In this document: positions 18,005 to 25,285 of the stretch, piece by piece
Layout of the letters: each line of letters opens with the position of its first letter
Position numbering within the stretch: the stretch's first letter is position 1
DNA from: Ruminococcus flavefaciens
GTDB lineage: Bacteria > Bacillota > Clostridia > Oscillospirales > Ruminococcaceae
Assembly (NCBI GenBank): GCA_002373775.1
Contig: DFJW01000020.1
Span: 1 to 47,117 of the forward strand
Reading direction: 5' to 3'
DNA length: 47,117 nucleotides
Made by a program: the position numbers and the translations under genes
Notes under the pieces: model-generated
Database searches by the model: none
The model's input: the letters and a program-made list of their open reading frames with translations, nothing else
What the model was told of the DNA's origin: nothing

Positions 18005-19735
18005 TCAGTTGATAGCGCCGACCTTACACTGTTCCTGACAGATACCGCAGCCTACACACTGTGTATGGTCGATAACTGCCTTGCCGTTTCTCATGGATAT
18101 TGCCGGACATCCCAGCTTCATGCACATCTTGCATCCTACGCACTTGTCTGTGCTGACCTTCAGCGGAGGATTGTGCTTAACGTACTTGAGCAGTGCACAG
18201 GGACGGCGGGAAATAATTACTGAAGCCTCATCTGCTGCCAGTTCTTCCTTGATAGCTGCCTCTGTTTCAGCAAGCTTGTAGGGATCTGTAACGCGGACTC
18301 TCTTTATGCCGATAGCCTTGCAGAGTTCTTCAAGATTTACAGCAGCAGCCGGATCGCCCTTGAGGTTCTTGCCTGTTGTGGGATTCTGCTGATGACCTGT
18401 CATGCCTGTTATGGAGTTATCGAGGATGATAACTGTGGAATTGGAGTTATTGTAAGCTATATTTACAAGACCTGTCATGCCGCTGTGCATGAAAGTTGAG
18501 TCGCCGATAACAGCAACTGTCTTGTGCTCGGACTCAGAGCCTCTTGCCTTGTTGAAACCGTGAAGTCCGGAAATGGATGCGCCCATGCAGATAGTTGTAT
18601 CTATGGCATTGAGAGGTGCTGCTGCTCCCAGTGTGTAGCATCCGATATCACCGGATACGGTCACACCAAGCTTCTTCAGGCAGTAGAACAGACCTCTGTG
18701 CGGACATCCGGCACACATTACAGGAGGACGCACCGGTATGTTTTCATCGAGTGCCACATACTCCTTCTTTTCACCGAGAAGCTTCTCTGCGATGACGGAC
18801 TGCGGAAGTTCTCCGATATATCCGAATATCTCCTTGCCCTTGACGTTGTTCACGCCGATATTGCGGCAGTGTTCCTCGATTATGCCGTCGAGTTCTTCGA
18901 TAACGTATACCTGCTCATACTTTGCTGCAAAATCCTGTATAAGCTTTACAGGGAGAGGATTTACCATGCCGAGTTTCAGTACTGAAGCCTTCTCGCCGAG
19001 AGCTTCCTTTACATACTGATATGCAGCACCGTTGGTTATCACGCCGAATTCAGCCTTGTCAGATATCTCAACTCTGTTGAGAGGTGAAGTTTCAGCGTAT
19101 TCTATGAGTTTCTTTGTACGCTCTTCTACGAATACATGTCTGCCCTTTGCATAAGCAGGCATCATTACATATTTGTTCGGTGTCTTCTCATATTCCTTGA
19201 GCGGAAGTTCCACACGGTCGTTCATCTCAACGATGCTCTGTGAGTGTGCTACTCTTGTGGACATTCTTACTATGAACGGTGCATCGAACTTCTCGGAAAG
19301 CTCAAATGCAAGCTTGACGAATTCCTTGCACTCTGTTGAATCCGAAGGCTCAAGCATCGGCACCTTTGATGCGATAGCGTGGTGACGGCTGTCCTGCTCG
19401 TTCTGGGATGAGTGCATTCCCTGATCGTCAGCAACAGCTATTACCATTCCGGCATTTACTCCGGTATATGCAGCTGTGTAAAGCGGATCAGCAGCAACGT
19501 TGAGTCCGACATGCTTCATTCCGCAGAAGCTTCTTGCACCTGCGATAGATGCGCCGAGAGCAGTCTCCATAGCGACTTTCTCATTTGGTGCCCACTCAGC
19601 ATATACCTCATCGTACTTTGCCACCTCTTCGGTGATCTCTGTGGAAGGAGTTCCGGGATAGCTTGATACTATCCTGCATCCTGCTTCGTATAAGCCTCTC
19701 GCAAAGGCTTCGTTTCCTAACATAAGCTTGTTCAT
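18005..19735 (-). CDS. iorA: Indolepyruvate:ferredoxin oxidoreductase, alpha subunit
   Basis: Thiamine-diphosphate and iron-sulfur subunit that oxidises arylpyruvates with ferredoxin as acceptor. The start at 19735 (MNKLMLGNEA) is preceded by AAAGGA at the right distance; an ATG 18 nt upstream lies just before that site. The N-terminal pyrimidine-binding domain has SSYPGTPSTEI (about 24-34). The TPP region contains GDIGCYTLG and GDSTFMHSG...NNSNSTVIILDN. The C-terminus has two 4Fe-4S clusters, CVGCKMCMKLGCP and CVGCGICQEQC. The 576-aa length is typical. It lies 5-23 bp after the HAD phosphatase gene. Confidence 0.96.
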   Translation of the reverse strand: MNKLMLGNEAFARGLYEAGCRIVSSYPGTPSTEITEEVAKYDEVYAEWAPNEKVAMETALGASIAGARSFCGMKHVGLNVAADPLYTAAYTGVNAGMVIAVADDQGMHSSQNEQDSRHHAIASKVPMLEPSDSTECKEFVKLAFELSEKFDAPFIVRMSTRVAHSQSIVEMNDRVELPLKEYEKTPNKYVMMPAYAKGRHVFVEERTKKLIEYAETSPLNRVEISDKAEFGVITNGAAYQYVKEALGEKASVLKLGMVNPLPVKLIQDFAAKYEQVYVIEELDGIIEEHCRNIGVNNVKGKEIFGYIGELPQSVIAEKLLGEKKEYVALDENIPVRPPVMCAGCPHRGLFYCLKKLGVTVSGDIGCYTLGAAAPLNAIDTTICMGASISGLHGFNKARGSESEHKTVAVIGDSTFMHSGMTGLVNIAYNNSNSTVIILDNSITGMTGHQQNPTTGKNLKGDPAAAVNLEELCKAIGIKRVRVTDPYKLAETEAAIKEELAADEASVIISRRPCALLKYVKHNPPLKVSTDKCVGCKMCMKLGCPAISMRNGKAVIDHTQCVGCGICQEQCKVGAIN

Positions 19736-19758
19736 TTGTTTTTTTCCTTTCATATATA

Positions 19759-20580
19759 TTATGTCAAATGACTTTTCAACCAGTTTGCAACTCCGTCATC
19801 GGAGTTGGTGCCTATGACGATATCAGCTGCCGCTTTCACCTCGTCCCTTGCGTTGCCGACGGCTATCTTCACATCAGCCTGTCCGAACATGGGCAGATCA
19901 TTGAGATTGTCCCCGAAAGCCACTATCTCATCAAAGCCGTAATTATCACGGAGATACCGCAGTCCGTTGGCTTTGGATGCCTTATCTGAAAATATCTCCA
20001 GATACCATGCGTCGTTGTATACATCAAGATAAAAGGCATGGTCTACACCTGCTATCTTCTCCGCCTCCAGCTTTATGGGATACAGTTCCTCATAAGTGCC
20101 TGTAGTGGTGAAATACACTGTATTCTCGTCAGCCAAATCTTCAAGCCGGCACTTTACAAAAGGCTTTTTGTATTCATGCTTCCTGACTTCCGCAAAGCTC
20201 TGCATGACCTTTGTGGTAAGTTCGGAATAGTAGCATATCAGAGTGCCGTCTTCTATGCGATACATGAAACAGTGTACACCGTGTCTTCTGAAGGCGCTCA
20301 GTATCTTCTCTGAAGCTTCAGGAGCAATGAATTCATTCTTTATGTATGTATCCGTCCGGATGTCGTATATACTGACACCGTTCATGAGTATACAGGGGAC
20401 GCTTATATCCAGCTTCTTCGTTATCGGTACAGCTGAGTATACCGACCGTGCAGTCGCAAAAGTAAACTGCATCCCCTCAGATGTCAGCTGATTTATAACG
20501 CCGGCAGAATGATCCGTGACCGCAGGCGAAGGATCAAGCAGTGTTCCGTCAAGGTCAGAGATGTACAATGTCTTTGCGAT
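19759..20580 (-). CDS. Cof-type HAD-superfamily phosphatase
   Basis: Cytoplasmic sugar-phosphate or FMN-type phosphatase of the Cof family. Motif I is YISDLDGTLL near the N-terminus (nucleophile and acid/base Asp) and motif III/IV is VAFGDNLNDLPMF near the C-terminus; the C2 cap lies between. The start is odd. GGGAGG (20589-20594) stands 8 nt before ATC (20578-20580), which would give the family-typical MAKTLYISDLDGTLL if ATC were read as a start. The frame also extends to GTG 20619, but that coincides with the expected transcription start. The gene leads the ior operon; its substrate is unknown. Confidence 0.88.
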   Translation of the reverse strand: MAKTLYISDLDGTLLDPSPAVTDHSAGVINQLTSEGMQFTFATARSVYSAVPITKKLDISVPCILMNGVSIYDIRTDTYIKNEFIAPEASEKILSAFRRHGVHCFMYRIEDGTLICYYSELTTKVMQSFAEVRKHEYKKPFVKCRLEDLADENTVYFTTTGTYEELYPIKLEAEKIAGVDHAFYLDVYNDAWYLEIFSDKASKANGLRYLRDNYGFDEIVAFGDNLNDLPMFGQADVKIAVGNARDEVKAAADIVIGTNSDDGVANWLKSHLT

Positions 20581-20625
20581 AAAGACCACCTCCCGATATA
20601 TATGAGCATAGCTACTCACGATATT

Positions 20626-20654
20626 ATTATAACATATAGTGAAGAAAATAGCAA
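20626..20654 (-). promoter_or_regulatory. Promoter of the HAD-ior operon
   Basis: On the minus strand TTGCTA (20649-20654), 17-nt spacer, TATAAT (20626-20631); transcription would start near 20619. The same arrangement (TTGCCA, 17 nt, TATAAG) recurs 94 bp upstream in the second copy of the tandem repeat. Confidence 0.7.
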
Positions 20655-20814
20655 GAGACGCGCGAAAAAACTTGCCATTCGTAAAACTATTCCGCGTTCA
20701 AGGGTGCAGCGTCACGCTGCTTATAACATATAGTGAAGAAAATGGCAAGAGACGCGCGAAAAAACTTGCCGATCATGAAACTATGCCGCGTTCAAGGGTG
20801 AGCATCACGCTGCT
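20627..20814. repeat. 94-bp tandem direct repeat, two copies
   Basis: Copy 1 spans about 20627-20720 and copy 2 about 20721-20814. They share long identical blocks, such as TATAACATATAGTGAAGAAAAT, AGACGCGCGAAAAAACTTGCC and CCGCGTTCAAGGGTG, and differ at about ten positions. Each copy holds GCAAG...CTTGC. Copy 1 also holds the near-palindrome GCAGCGTCACGCTGC, which is degraded in copy 2. It fills most of the space between the HAD-ior operon and sipL. Confidence 0.9.
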
Positions 20815-20841
20815 GTAACAATTGGAATACTTGTACCCGGA

Positions 20842-20859
20842 TGTGAATATAATTTCACA
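20842..20859 (+). promoter_or_regulatory. Dyad and possible sporulation-type promoter before sipL
   Basis: TGTGAA-TATAAT-TTCACA (20842-20859) is a 6-bp dyad. GGAATACT (20824-20831) and GAATATAAT (20845-20853) loosely resemble a sigma-E promoter, which would fit a mother-cell gene. No sigma-A -35 lies at the right distance. The match is weak. Confidence 0.35.
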
Positions 20860-20882
20860 AAGCAACATTTCAGGAGGTTACT

Positions 20883-22436
20883 ATGGAATTCAAACTTAAC
20901 AGAGAGACTGTTCCTGCTACTGAAACGATATACGACGGGATACAGGAGCAAAGCGTAGAACTCGACTACATACTCCCGGACTATTATCCGGATATATTCC
21001 GGATAGTCAGATGCGAAGTCACGCCAAGTATCACCGACCATTCCGTGAGCGGCAGCAGGCTCGCCTATGAGCTGCAATGCGACATACGCATGATCTATTG
21101 CAGCGAAGACGGCTCGGCACTCCAGTGCATAAACCAGCGCCAGACTTTCTCGCGGTCCGCTGAACTCGGCAGAGATTCGGGAAATGTCAGCGTCCGCCTT
21201 GTTCCCAAAGCTGACCACATGAACTACCGGGCTGTGAACAAGCGCAGGCTCGACCTCAGAGGTGCAGTATCGGTAAAGATATCTGTAACAGGCGAAAAGC
21301 AGCAGGAAGTAATATCCGATGCTTCAGGCATGAATATACAGCTGCGCAGAACGCCAGTCAGATTTGCCTCAAAGTCACTGAGCGCAGAAAAAAACATACA
21401 GCTCAGCGAAGACATAGAACTCTCAGCTGCACAGTCACCGGTCACAGGCATGATCCGGTGCAGATGCACTGTTTCCGGCTGCGAGAAGAAGCTGATATCC
21501 GGCAAGCTCATGGTCAAAGGTGAACTCAGCGCTGACCTTCTCTGTGCCTGCGGACATGACGACACCGTCACTGTGGAGGCAATGGATTTTTCACTGCCGT
21601 TCAGCCAGATAATCGACATGGACGGACTTGACGACACTTTTGAATGCAGCATCGCTCCTGAAGTCGTCAGCTGCGATGTAACTCCTGCTGCCGGAAGGAA
21701 CGGCGAGGACCGCACGCTACACTTTGAAGCAGAACTCCGGCTCTCATGCCGCGCTGTCAGGACATCTTCCGTTATGATATGTACAGACGCTTATTCAACT
21801 TTGTATCCATGTGAAGTGTCGGTTTCAGAAGTGACAGCAGAGCAGCTGCCGGTCGTTTACGACAAGGAATTCCGCAGCACATCAGTCCTCGCGGAAGGCG
21901 ACAGCCTCCCTGACAAAGTGTTTGCGGTCTGGTGTGCACCGAAAAATATCAACACTCACGCTTCCGAAGACGGAAAGTCCCTCATAATAAGCGGTATGCT
22001 CACATATTCGACTGCCGCCCGGGATGCTTCCGGAATGATTACGATATCGGATAAGGATGAAGCTTTTGAGGGTACGGCAGATATCGGAGAAGACCTCCGG
22101 AACTGCCGTATCACAGCGGATATATCAACAGGCAGCGTTGACTATAACATCTCACCGGAAGGAGTTATGACCGGCAAAGCCGATATATCAGCCCGCATAT
22201 CTGTTTCAGGATGTGACAGCATTCTTGCAGTAACTGATATATCGGTCGATGACTCTGCAAAAAAGCCTCGCGACGGCGACTATTCGATCAAGCTGTATTT
22301 CGGTGCTGAAAACGAAGAGATATGGGACATTGCCAAACGCTACAGCACAGACGTAAGTGCTGTAATGGAAGAAAACGATCTTTCTGGTGATAGACTTGAA
22401 AAAGGAGGCATGCTGCTGATACCTATCATCACCTGA
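20883..22436 (+). CDS. sipL: SipL-like spore morphogenesis protein (SPOCS domains and LysM)
   Basis: In Clostridia SipL binds SpoIVA and anchors the basal coat layer on the forespore. The 517-aa protein has no signal peptide. Its N-terminal half contains DUF3794 (SPOCS) style blocks (KLNRETVPATETIYDG, IQEQSVELDYILPDYYPDI, VSVKISVTGEKQQEV). The C-terminus (about 466-517) is a LysM domain: EEIWDIAKRYSTDVSAVMEEN and GGMLLIPI. The start has an AGGAGG site. It lies 54 bp upstream of spoIVA, its known partner, on the same strand. The domain match and adjacency support the call. Confidence 0.88.
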   Translation: MEFKLNRETVPATETIYDGIQEQSVELDYILPDYYPDIFRIVRCEVTPSITDHSVSGSRLAYELQCDIRMIYCSEDGSALQCINQRQTFSRSAELGRDSGNVSVRLVPKADHMNYRAVNKRRLDLRGAVSVKISVTGEKQQEVISDASGMNIQLRRTPVRFASKSLSAEKNIQLSEDIELSAAQSPVTGMIRCRCTVSGCEKKLISGKLMVKGELSADLLCACGHDDTVTVEAMDFSLPFSQIIDMDGLDDTFECSIAPEVVSCDVTPAAGRNGEDRTLHFEAELRLSCRAVRTSSVMICTDAYSTLYPCEVSVSEVTAEQLPVVYDKEFRSTSVLAEGDSLPDKVFAVWCAPKNINTHASEDGKSLIISGMLTYSTAARDASGMITISDKDEAFEGTADIGEDLRNCRITADISTGSVDYNISPEGVMTGKADISARISVSGCDSILAVTDISVDDSAKKPRDGDYSIKLYFGAENEEIWDIAKRYSTDVSAVMEENDLSGDRLEKGGMLLIPIIT

Positions 22437-22490
22437 ACATATTGCGTAAAAGCATAAGATCATTCTGTATGAATAATTAAGGAGCGAAGT

Positions 22491-23966
22491 ATGATAACAG
22501 ATATTTACAGCAATATCGCCGAGCGCACAGGAGGCGATATCTACATAGGCGTCGTAGGTCCGGTCAGGACCGGTAAGTCCACATTCATCAAGCGTTTCAT
22601 GGAAACGCTGGTGATACCCAATATCCAAGGCGAATACATGCGCGAACGCGCTGTGGATGAACTTCCGCAGTCAGCTGCCGGCAAGACCATAATGACCACA
22701 GAACCGAAATTCATCCCCGAAGAAGCAGTACAGGTCGATCTCGGCGAAGGTGCAACTTTCAGCGTGCGGCTCATTGACTGCGTGGGATATATCGTCCCCA
22801 GCGCACTCGGATATATCGAGAACGAACAGCCGCGTATGGTGATGACTTCATGGTTCGATGAGGAGATACCTTTCAACATGGCAGCCGAGATCGGTACGCA
22901 GAAAGTCATAAACGATCATTCCACCATCGGACTTGTGGTCACTACCGACGGCACGGTAACCGATATCCCGCGGGAAGAATATGAAGAGTGCGAGGAGCGT
23001 GTCATCCGCGAACTGAAGGAACTCGGCAAGCCTTTCGTGGTCATCCTCAATTCAACTGCTCCGGATTCTCCGGAGACAAAAGCACTTGCGTCACAGCTCA
23101 CTGACCGCTATGATGCCAAAGTCATCCCTGTCAGCTGCCTTGATCTCAGTGAAGAGGATATACGCGGGATAATCCGTGAGATACTATGTTCTTTCCCTAT
23201 CAAGGAGATAAACATCCGCACTGCCGGCTGGATAAACTCACTGGGCAAAGACCACTGGCTCCGTTCAGATATAATGAACTGCATCAGGAATGCCGCAAAG
23301 GATATACGTCTCGTCCGCGATGCCGATATCGCAAGAGCAGCTATGGCAGGATGCGAGCACATCGTCAATGCCTCCATTACTTCAATGGATCTCGGAAAGG
23401 GTTCGGTCACGATAACCGCCGATCTCGACAACAGCCTTTTTTATAAGATACTTGGCGAGACTACCGGCATCGAGATAAACGGTGAGAGTGATCTCATGCC
23501 TCTTCTCACAGAACTCAACGATATACGCCGCAAGTATCAGAGGATAGCCCCTGCCCTTGAAGAAGTCGAAGCTACAGGCTACGGCATCGTTATGCCGGAA
23601 CTGGAAGAGCTTACCCTTGAAGAGCCTAAGATAATCAAACAGGGCGGAAAGTACGGTGTCAAGCTCAAAGCCTCGGCTCCGTCTATCCACCTGATGAAAG
23701 CTAATATCAACACTACTGTCAGCCCGATCGTCGGCACGGAAAGGCAGTCCGAGGAACTGGTGATGTACCTCCTCGACGGCTTCGATGATGATCCGAAACG
23801 CATCTGGGAATCGAATATCTTCGGAAAATCCCTCCACGAACTTGTGAACGAAGGGCTCCACAACAAGCTGTATAAAATGCCCGTCGATGCACGGATGAAA
23901 TTGCAGGAAACTCTTGAACGTGTTATCAATGACGGCTGCTCGGGACTGATCTGTTTTATATTGTAA
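22491..23966 (+). CDS. spoIVA: Stage IV sporulation protein A
   Basis: Mother-cell ATPase that polymerises on the forespore surface and carries the coat. The N-terminus DIYSNIAERTGGDIYIG is nearly invariant in SpoIVA, and Walker A GPVRTGKST is at residues 23-31. LIDCVGYIVPSALGY follows at about 92 in the G-domain, and the C-terminus ends in CSGLICFIL, as expected for the membrane-contacting tail. The length, 491 aa, is that of the family (492). The Shine-Dalgarno is AAGGAG. It is followed by a strong terminator. Confidence 0.97.
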   Translation: MITDIYSNIAERTGGDIYIGVVGPVRTGKSTFIKRFMETLVIPNIQGEYMRERAVDELPQSAAGKTIMTTEPKFIPEEAVQVDLGEGATFSVRLIDCVGYIVPSALGYIENEQPRMVMTSWFDEEIPFNMAAEIGTQKVINDHSTIGLVVTTDGTVTDIPREEYEECEERVIRELKELGKPFVVILNSTAPDSPETKALASQLTDRYDAKVIPVSCLDLSEEDIRGIIREILCSFPIKEINIRTAGWINSLGKDHWLRSDIMNCIRNAAKDIRLVRDADIARAAMAGCEHIVNASITSMDLGKGSVTITADLDNSLFYKILGETTGIEINGESDLMPLLTELNDIRRKYQRIAPALEEVEATGYGIVMPELEELTLEEPKIIKQGGKYGVKLKASAPSIHLMKANINTTVSPIVGTERQSEELVMYLLDGFDDDPKRIWESNIFGKSLHELVNEGLHNKLYKMPVDARMKLQETLERVINDGCSGLICFIL

Positions 23967-23968
23967 TC

Positions 23969-24003
23969 AAAAAAGCTGTATCACTTGATGATACAGCTTT
24001 TTT
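23969..24003. terminator. Terminator after spoIVA, probably bidirectional
   Basis: A 15-bp perfect stem AAAAAAGCTGTATCA / TGATACAGCTTTTTT with a 5-nt loop. It lies 3 bp after the spoIVA stop and faces the convergent gene ending at 24047. Confidence 0.93.
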
Positions 24004-24046
24004 AAATATTAATCTCTATCCGCACTATTGTCAATGATTCGGTCTG

Positions 24047-24808
24047 TTAACTGAATATATTGATAAATAGCAGCATTAAAGCGATCGCGCACATTATTAC
24101 GGCTTTTTTTGCCTTCTTCACAATTTCAGCATCTACCTCTTCGGTTCTGGAAACGCTTACAACACTGATACCGTAATACAATCCAATCACTTCAGGTATT
24201 ACTAATATTCCAACAGTAATAAGTGATATGATTCCTAATATAAACGCAGTCTTTGCCTTTGATACAAGTCCGCTTTTATTGTTGCTTACGCCTGCATTAT
24301 AATTTGATTCTTTTACATTATTAGTCTCAACGTTCTTCTTTATCGGACCATCCAATTCTAATACATGCTTGTGTGCAGCATTCAAAACTTCTACCGAATC
24401 ACAGAACGGGCATTTAACGATTCCCTGAATACGATCTATCTCACGAGTCCCATTACAACTTGGACATACCAAAGAGACAGGATTGTCTATTCTTGCCTGC
24501 CTGATCTCATTGATCTCTTTTGTCCTCCGTGCCATAGTTTGCTCCTGAATCAGCATCCGATTAGTTGCCTCACGCTCTCGCGCTGCTTGCAGTTCCATAA
24601 GAGCCAGTTCTTTTTGTGTCGATGCATTAGTCTGGGCAATATCTCTGCGTGCGTTAATCTCATCCTGAAGAATGCTTTTTATATCATTCAACGCTGATTG
24701 TTCTTCTTCATGCTTCTTATCTTTCTTTGCGACCTCAGCAGCATCTTTAGCTTCTTTTATCAGAGTTGCAGCTGTTAAAATCGAACCAGCTATTAATTTC
24801 TTTTTCAT
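24047..24808 (-). CDS. Coiled-coil, zinc-ribbon membrane protein
   Basis: A 253-aa protein of unknown function. Residues 1-20 are hydrophobic, 25-105 form a long charged coiled coil, a zinc ribbon CPSC/CPFC lies at 115-136, a polar linker follows, and two membrane helices are at about 187-213 and 236-252. The start at 24808 is chosen for GGTGAT upstream; ATG and GTG codons at 24820 and 24826 are alternatives. Codon use is AT-richer than the neighbours, suggesting transfer. It is divergent from an XRE repressor and its promoter is covered by that repressor's probable operators. Confidence 0.8.
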   Translation of the reverse strand: MKKKLIAGSILTAATLIKEAKDAAEVAKKDKKHEEEQSALNDIKSILQDEINARRDIAQTNASTQKELALMELQAAREREATNRMLIQEQTMARRTKEINEIRQARIDNPVSLVCPSCNGTREIDRIQGIVKCPFCDSVEVLNAAHKHVLELDGPIKKNVETNNVKESNYNAGVSNNKSGLVSKAKTAFILGIISLITVGILVIPEVIGLYYGISVVSVSRTEEVDAEIVKKAKKAVIMCAIALMLLFINIFS

Positions 24809-24858
24809 AACTATCACCATTTTCACGAGTAATAAAACTAAATGAATGATCCGCGTCC

Positions 24859-24884
24859 AAATTGCACCTATATAGGTGCAATTT
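24859..24884. promoter_or_regulatory. 26-bp perfect palindrome, operator 1 of the XRE regulator
   Basis: AAATTGCACCTATATAGGTGCAATTT is identical to its reverse complement; the position matches the expected transcription start (about 24879) of the minus-strand gene. A 20-bp core recurs at 24920-24939. Confidence 0.85.
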
Positions 24885-24885
24885 T

Positions 24886-24914
24886 ATTATAACATGCGCA
24901 TATAATTAAGTCAA
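24886..24914 (-). promoter_or_regulatory. Sigma-A promoter of the coiled-coil zinc-ribbon gene
   Basis: On the minus strand TTGACT (24909-24914), 17-nt spacer, TATAAT (24886-24891). Operator 1 lies on the start site and operator 2 just upstream of the -35. A TATAAT at 24901-24906 on the plus strand may be the -10 for the XRE gene. Confidence 0.82.
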
Positions 24915-24919
24915 TAACC

Positions 24920-24939
24920 TTGCACTTATTTGGGTGCAG
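24920..24939. promoter_or_regulatory. Operator 2 of the XRE regulator
   Basis: TTGCACTTATTTGGGTGCAG matches the 20-bp core of operator 1 at 16 of 20 positions. Centres are 58 bp apart. It lies between a TATAAT box and the XRE start codon. Confidence 0.72.
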
Positions 24940-24965
24940 AATTTTGAAAGGAGTTTTTGGCTATT

Positions 24966-25196
24966 ATGAACAAAGCAATCGAAAAACAGATAGGCAACAA
25001 TATACGAATATTGCGGGAAAAAGCTGGACTTACGCAGGATCAGCTCTCTGCGCGTCTCCAGATCAATGGCTGCGATATAACAAGGAGTGCGATCGCAAAA
25101 ATAGAAGTCGGACAAAGGCACTTGTACCCGGACGAGATCATCCTGCTGCGAAAACTGCTCTGTTCAACTTATGAAGATATATTCCGTATCGAATGA
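24966..25196 (+). CDS. XRE-family transcriptional repressor
   Basis: A 76-aa single-domain helix-turn-helix protein (HTH about residues 13-66): IGNNIRILREKAGLTQDQLSARL and SAIAKIEVGQRHLYPDEI fit the Cro/C1 family. ATG 24966 is chosen; an in-frame TTG at 24957 sits only 3 nt after the AAGGAG site, so the start is slightly uncertain. It is divergent from the coiled-coil gene with the two operators between, indicating autoregulation and control of the neighbour. Confidence 0.9.
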   Translation: MNKAIEKQIGNNIRILREKAGLTQDQLSARLQINGCDITRSAIAKIEVGQRHLYPDEIILLRKLLCSTYEDIFRIE

Positions 25197-25224
25197 CTAT
25201 TGAAGTATATTACCAGAACAAAGT

Positions 25225-25256
25225 AAAGGCTGTGCAGAATGATCTGCACAGCCTTT
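25225..25256. terminator. Bidirectional terminator between XRE gene and PL11 lyase
   Basis: AAAGGCTGTGCAG (25225-25237) pairs perfectly with CTGCACAGCCTTT (25244-25256). T-runs are weak on both sides. It serves two convergent genes. Confidence 0.82.
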
Positions 25257-25285
25257 CGCTGATATTATTGATCTGTCAGACTAAA

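Noticed and set aside
20627..20814. 94-bp repeats as a CRISPR array
   Set aside because: Only two copies, contiguous with no spacers, and no cas genes nearby.
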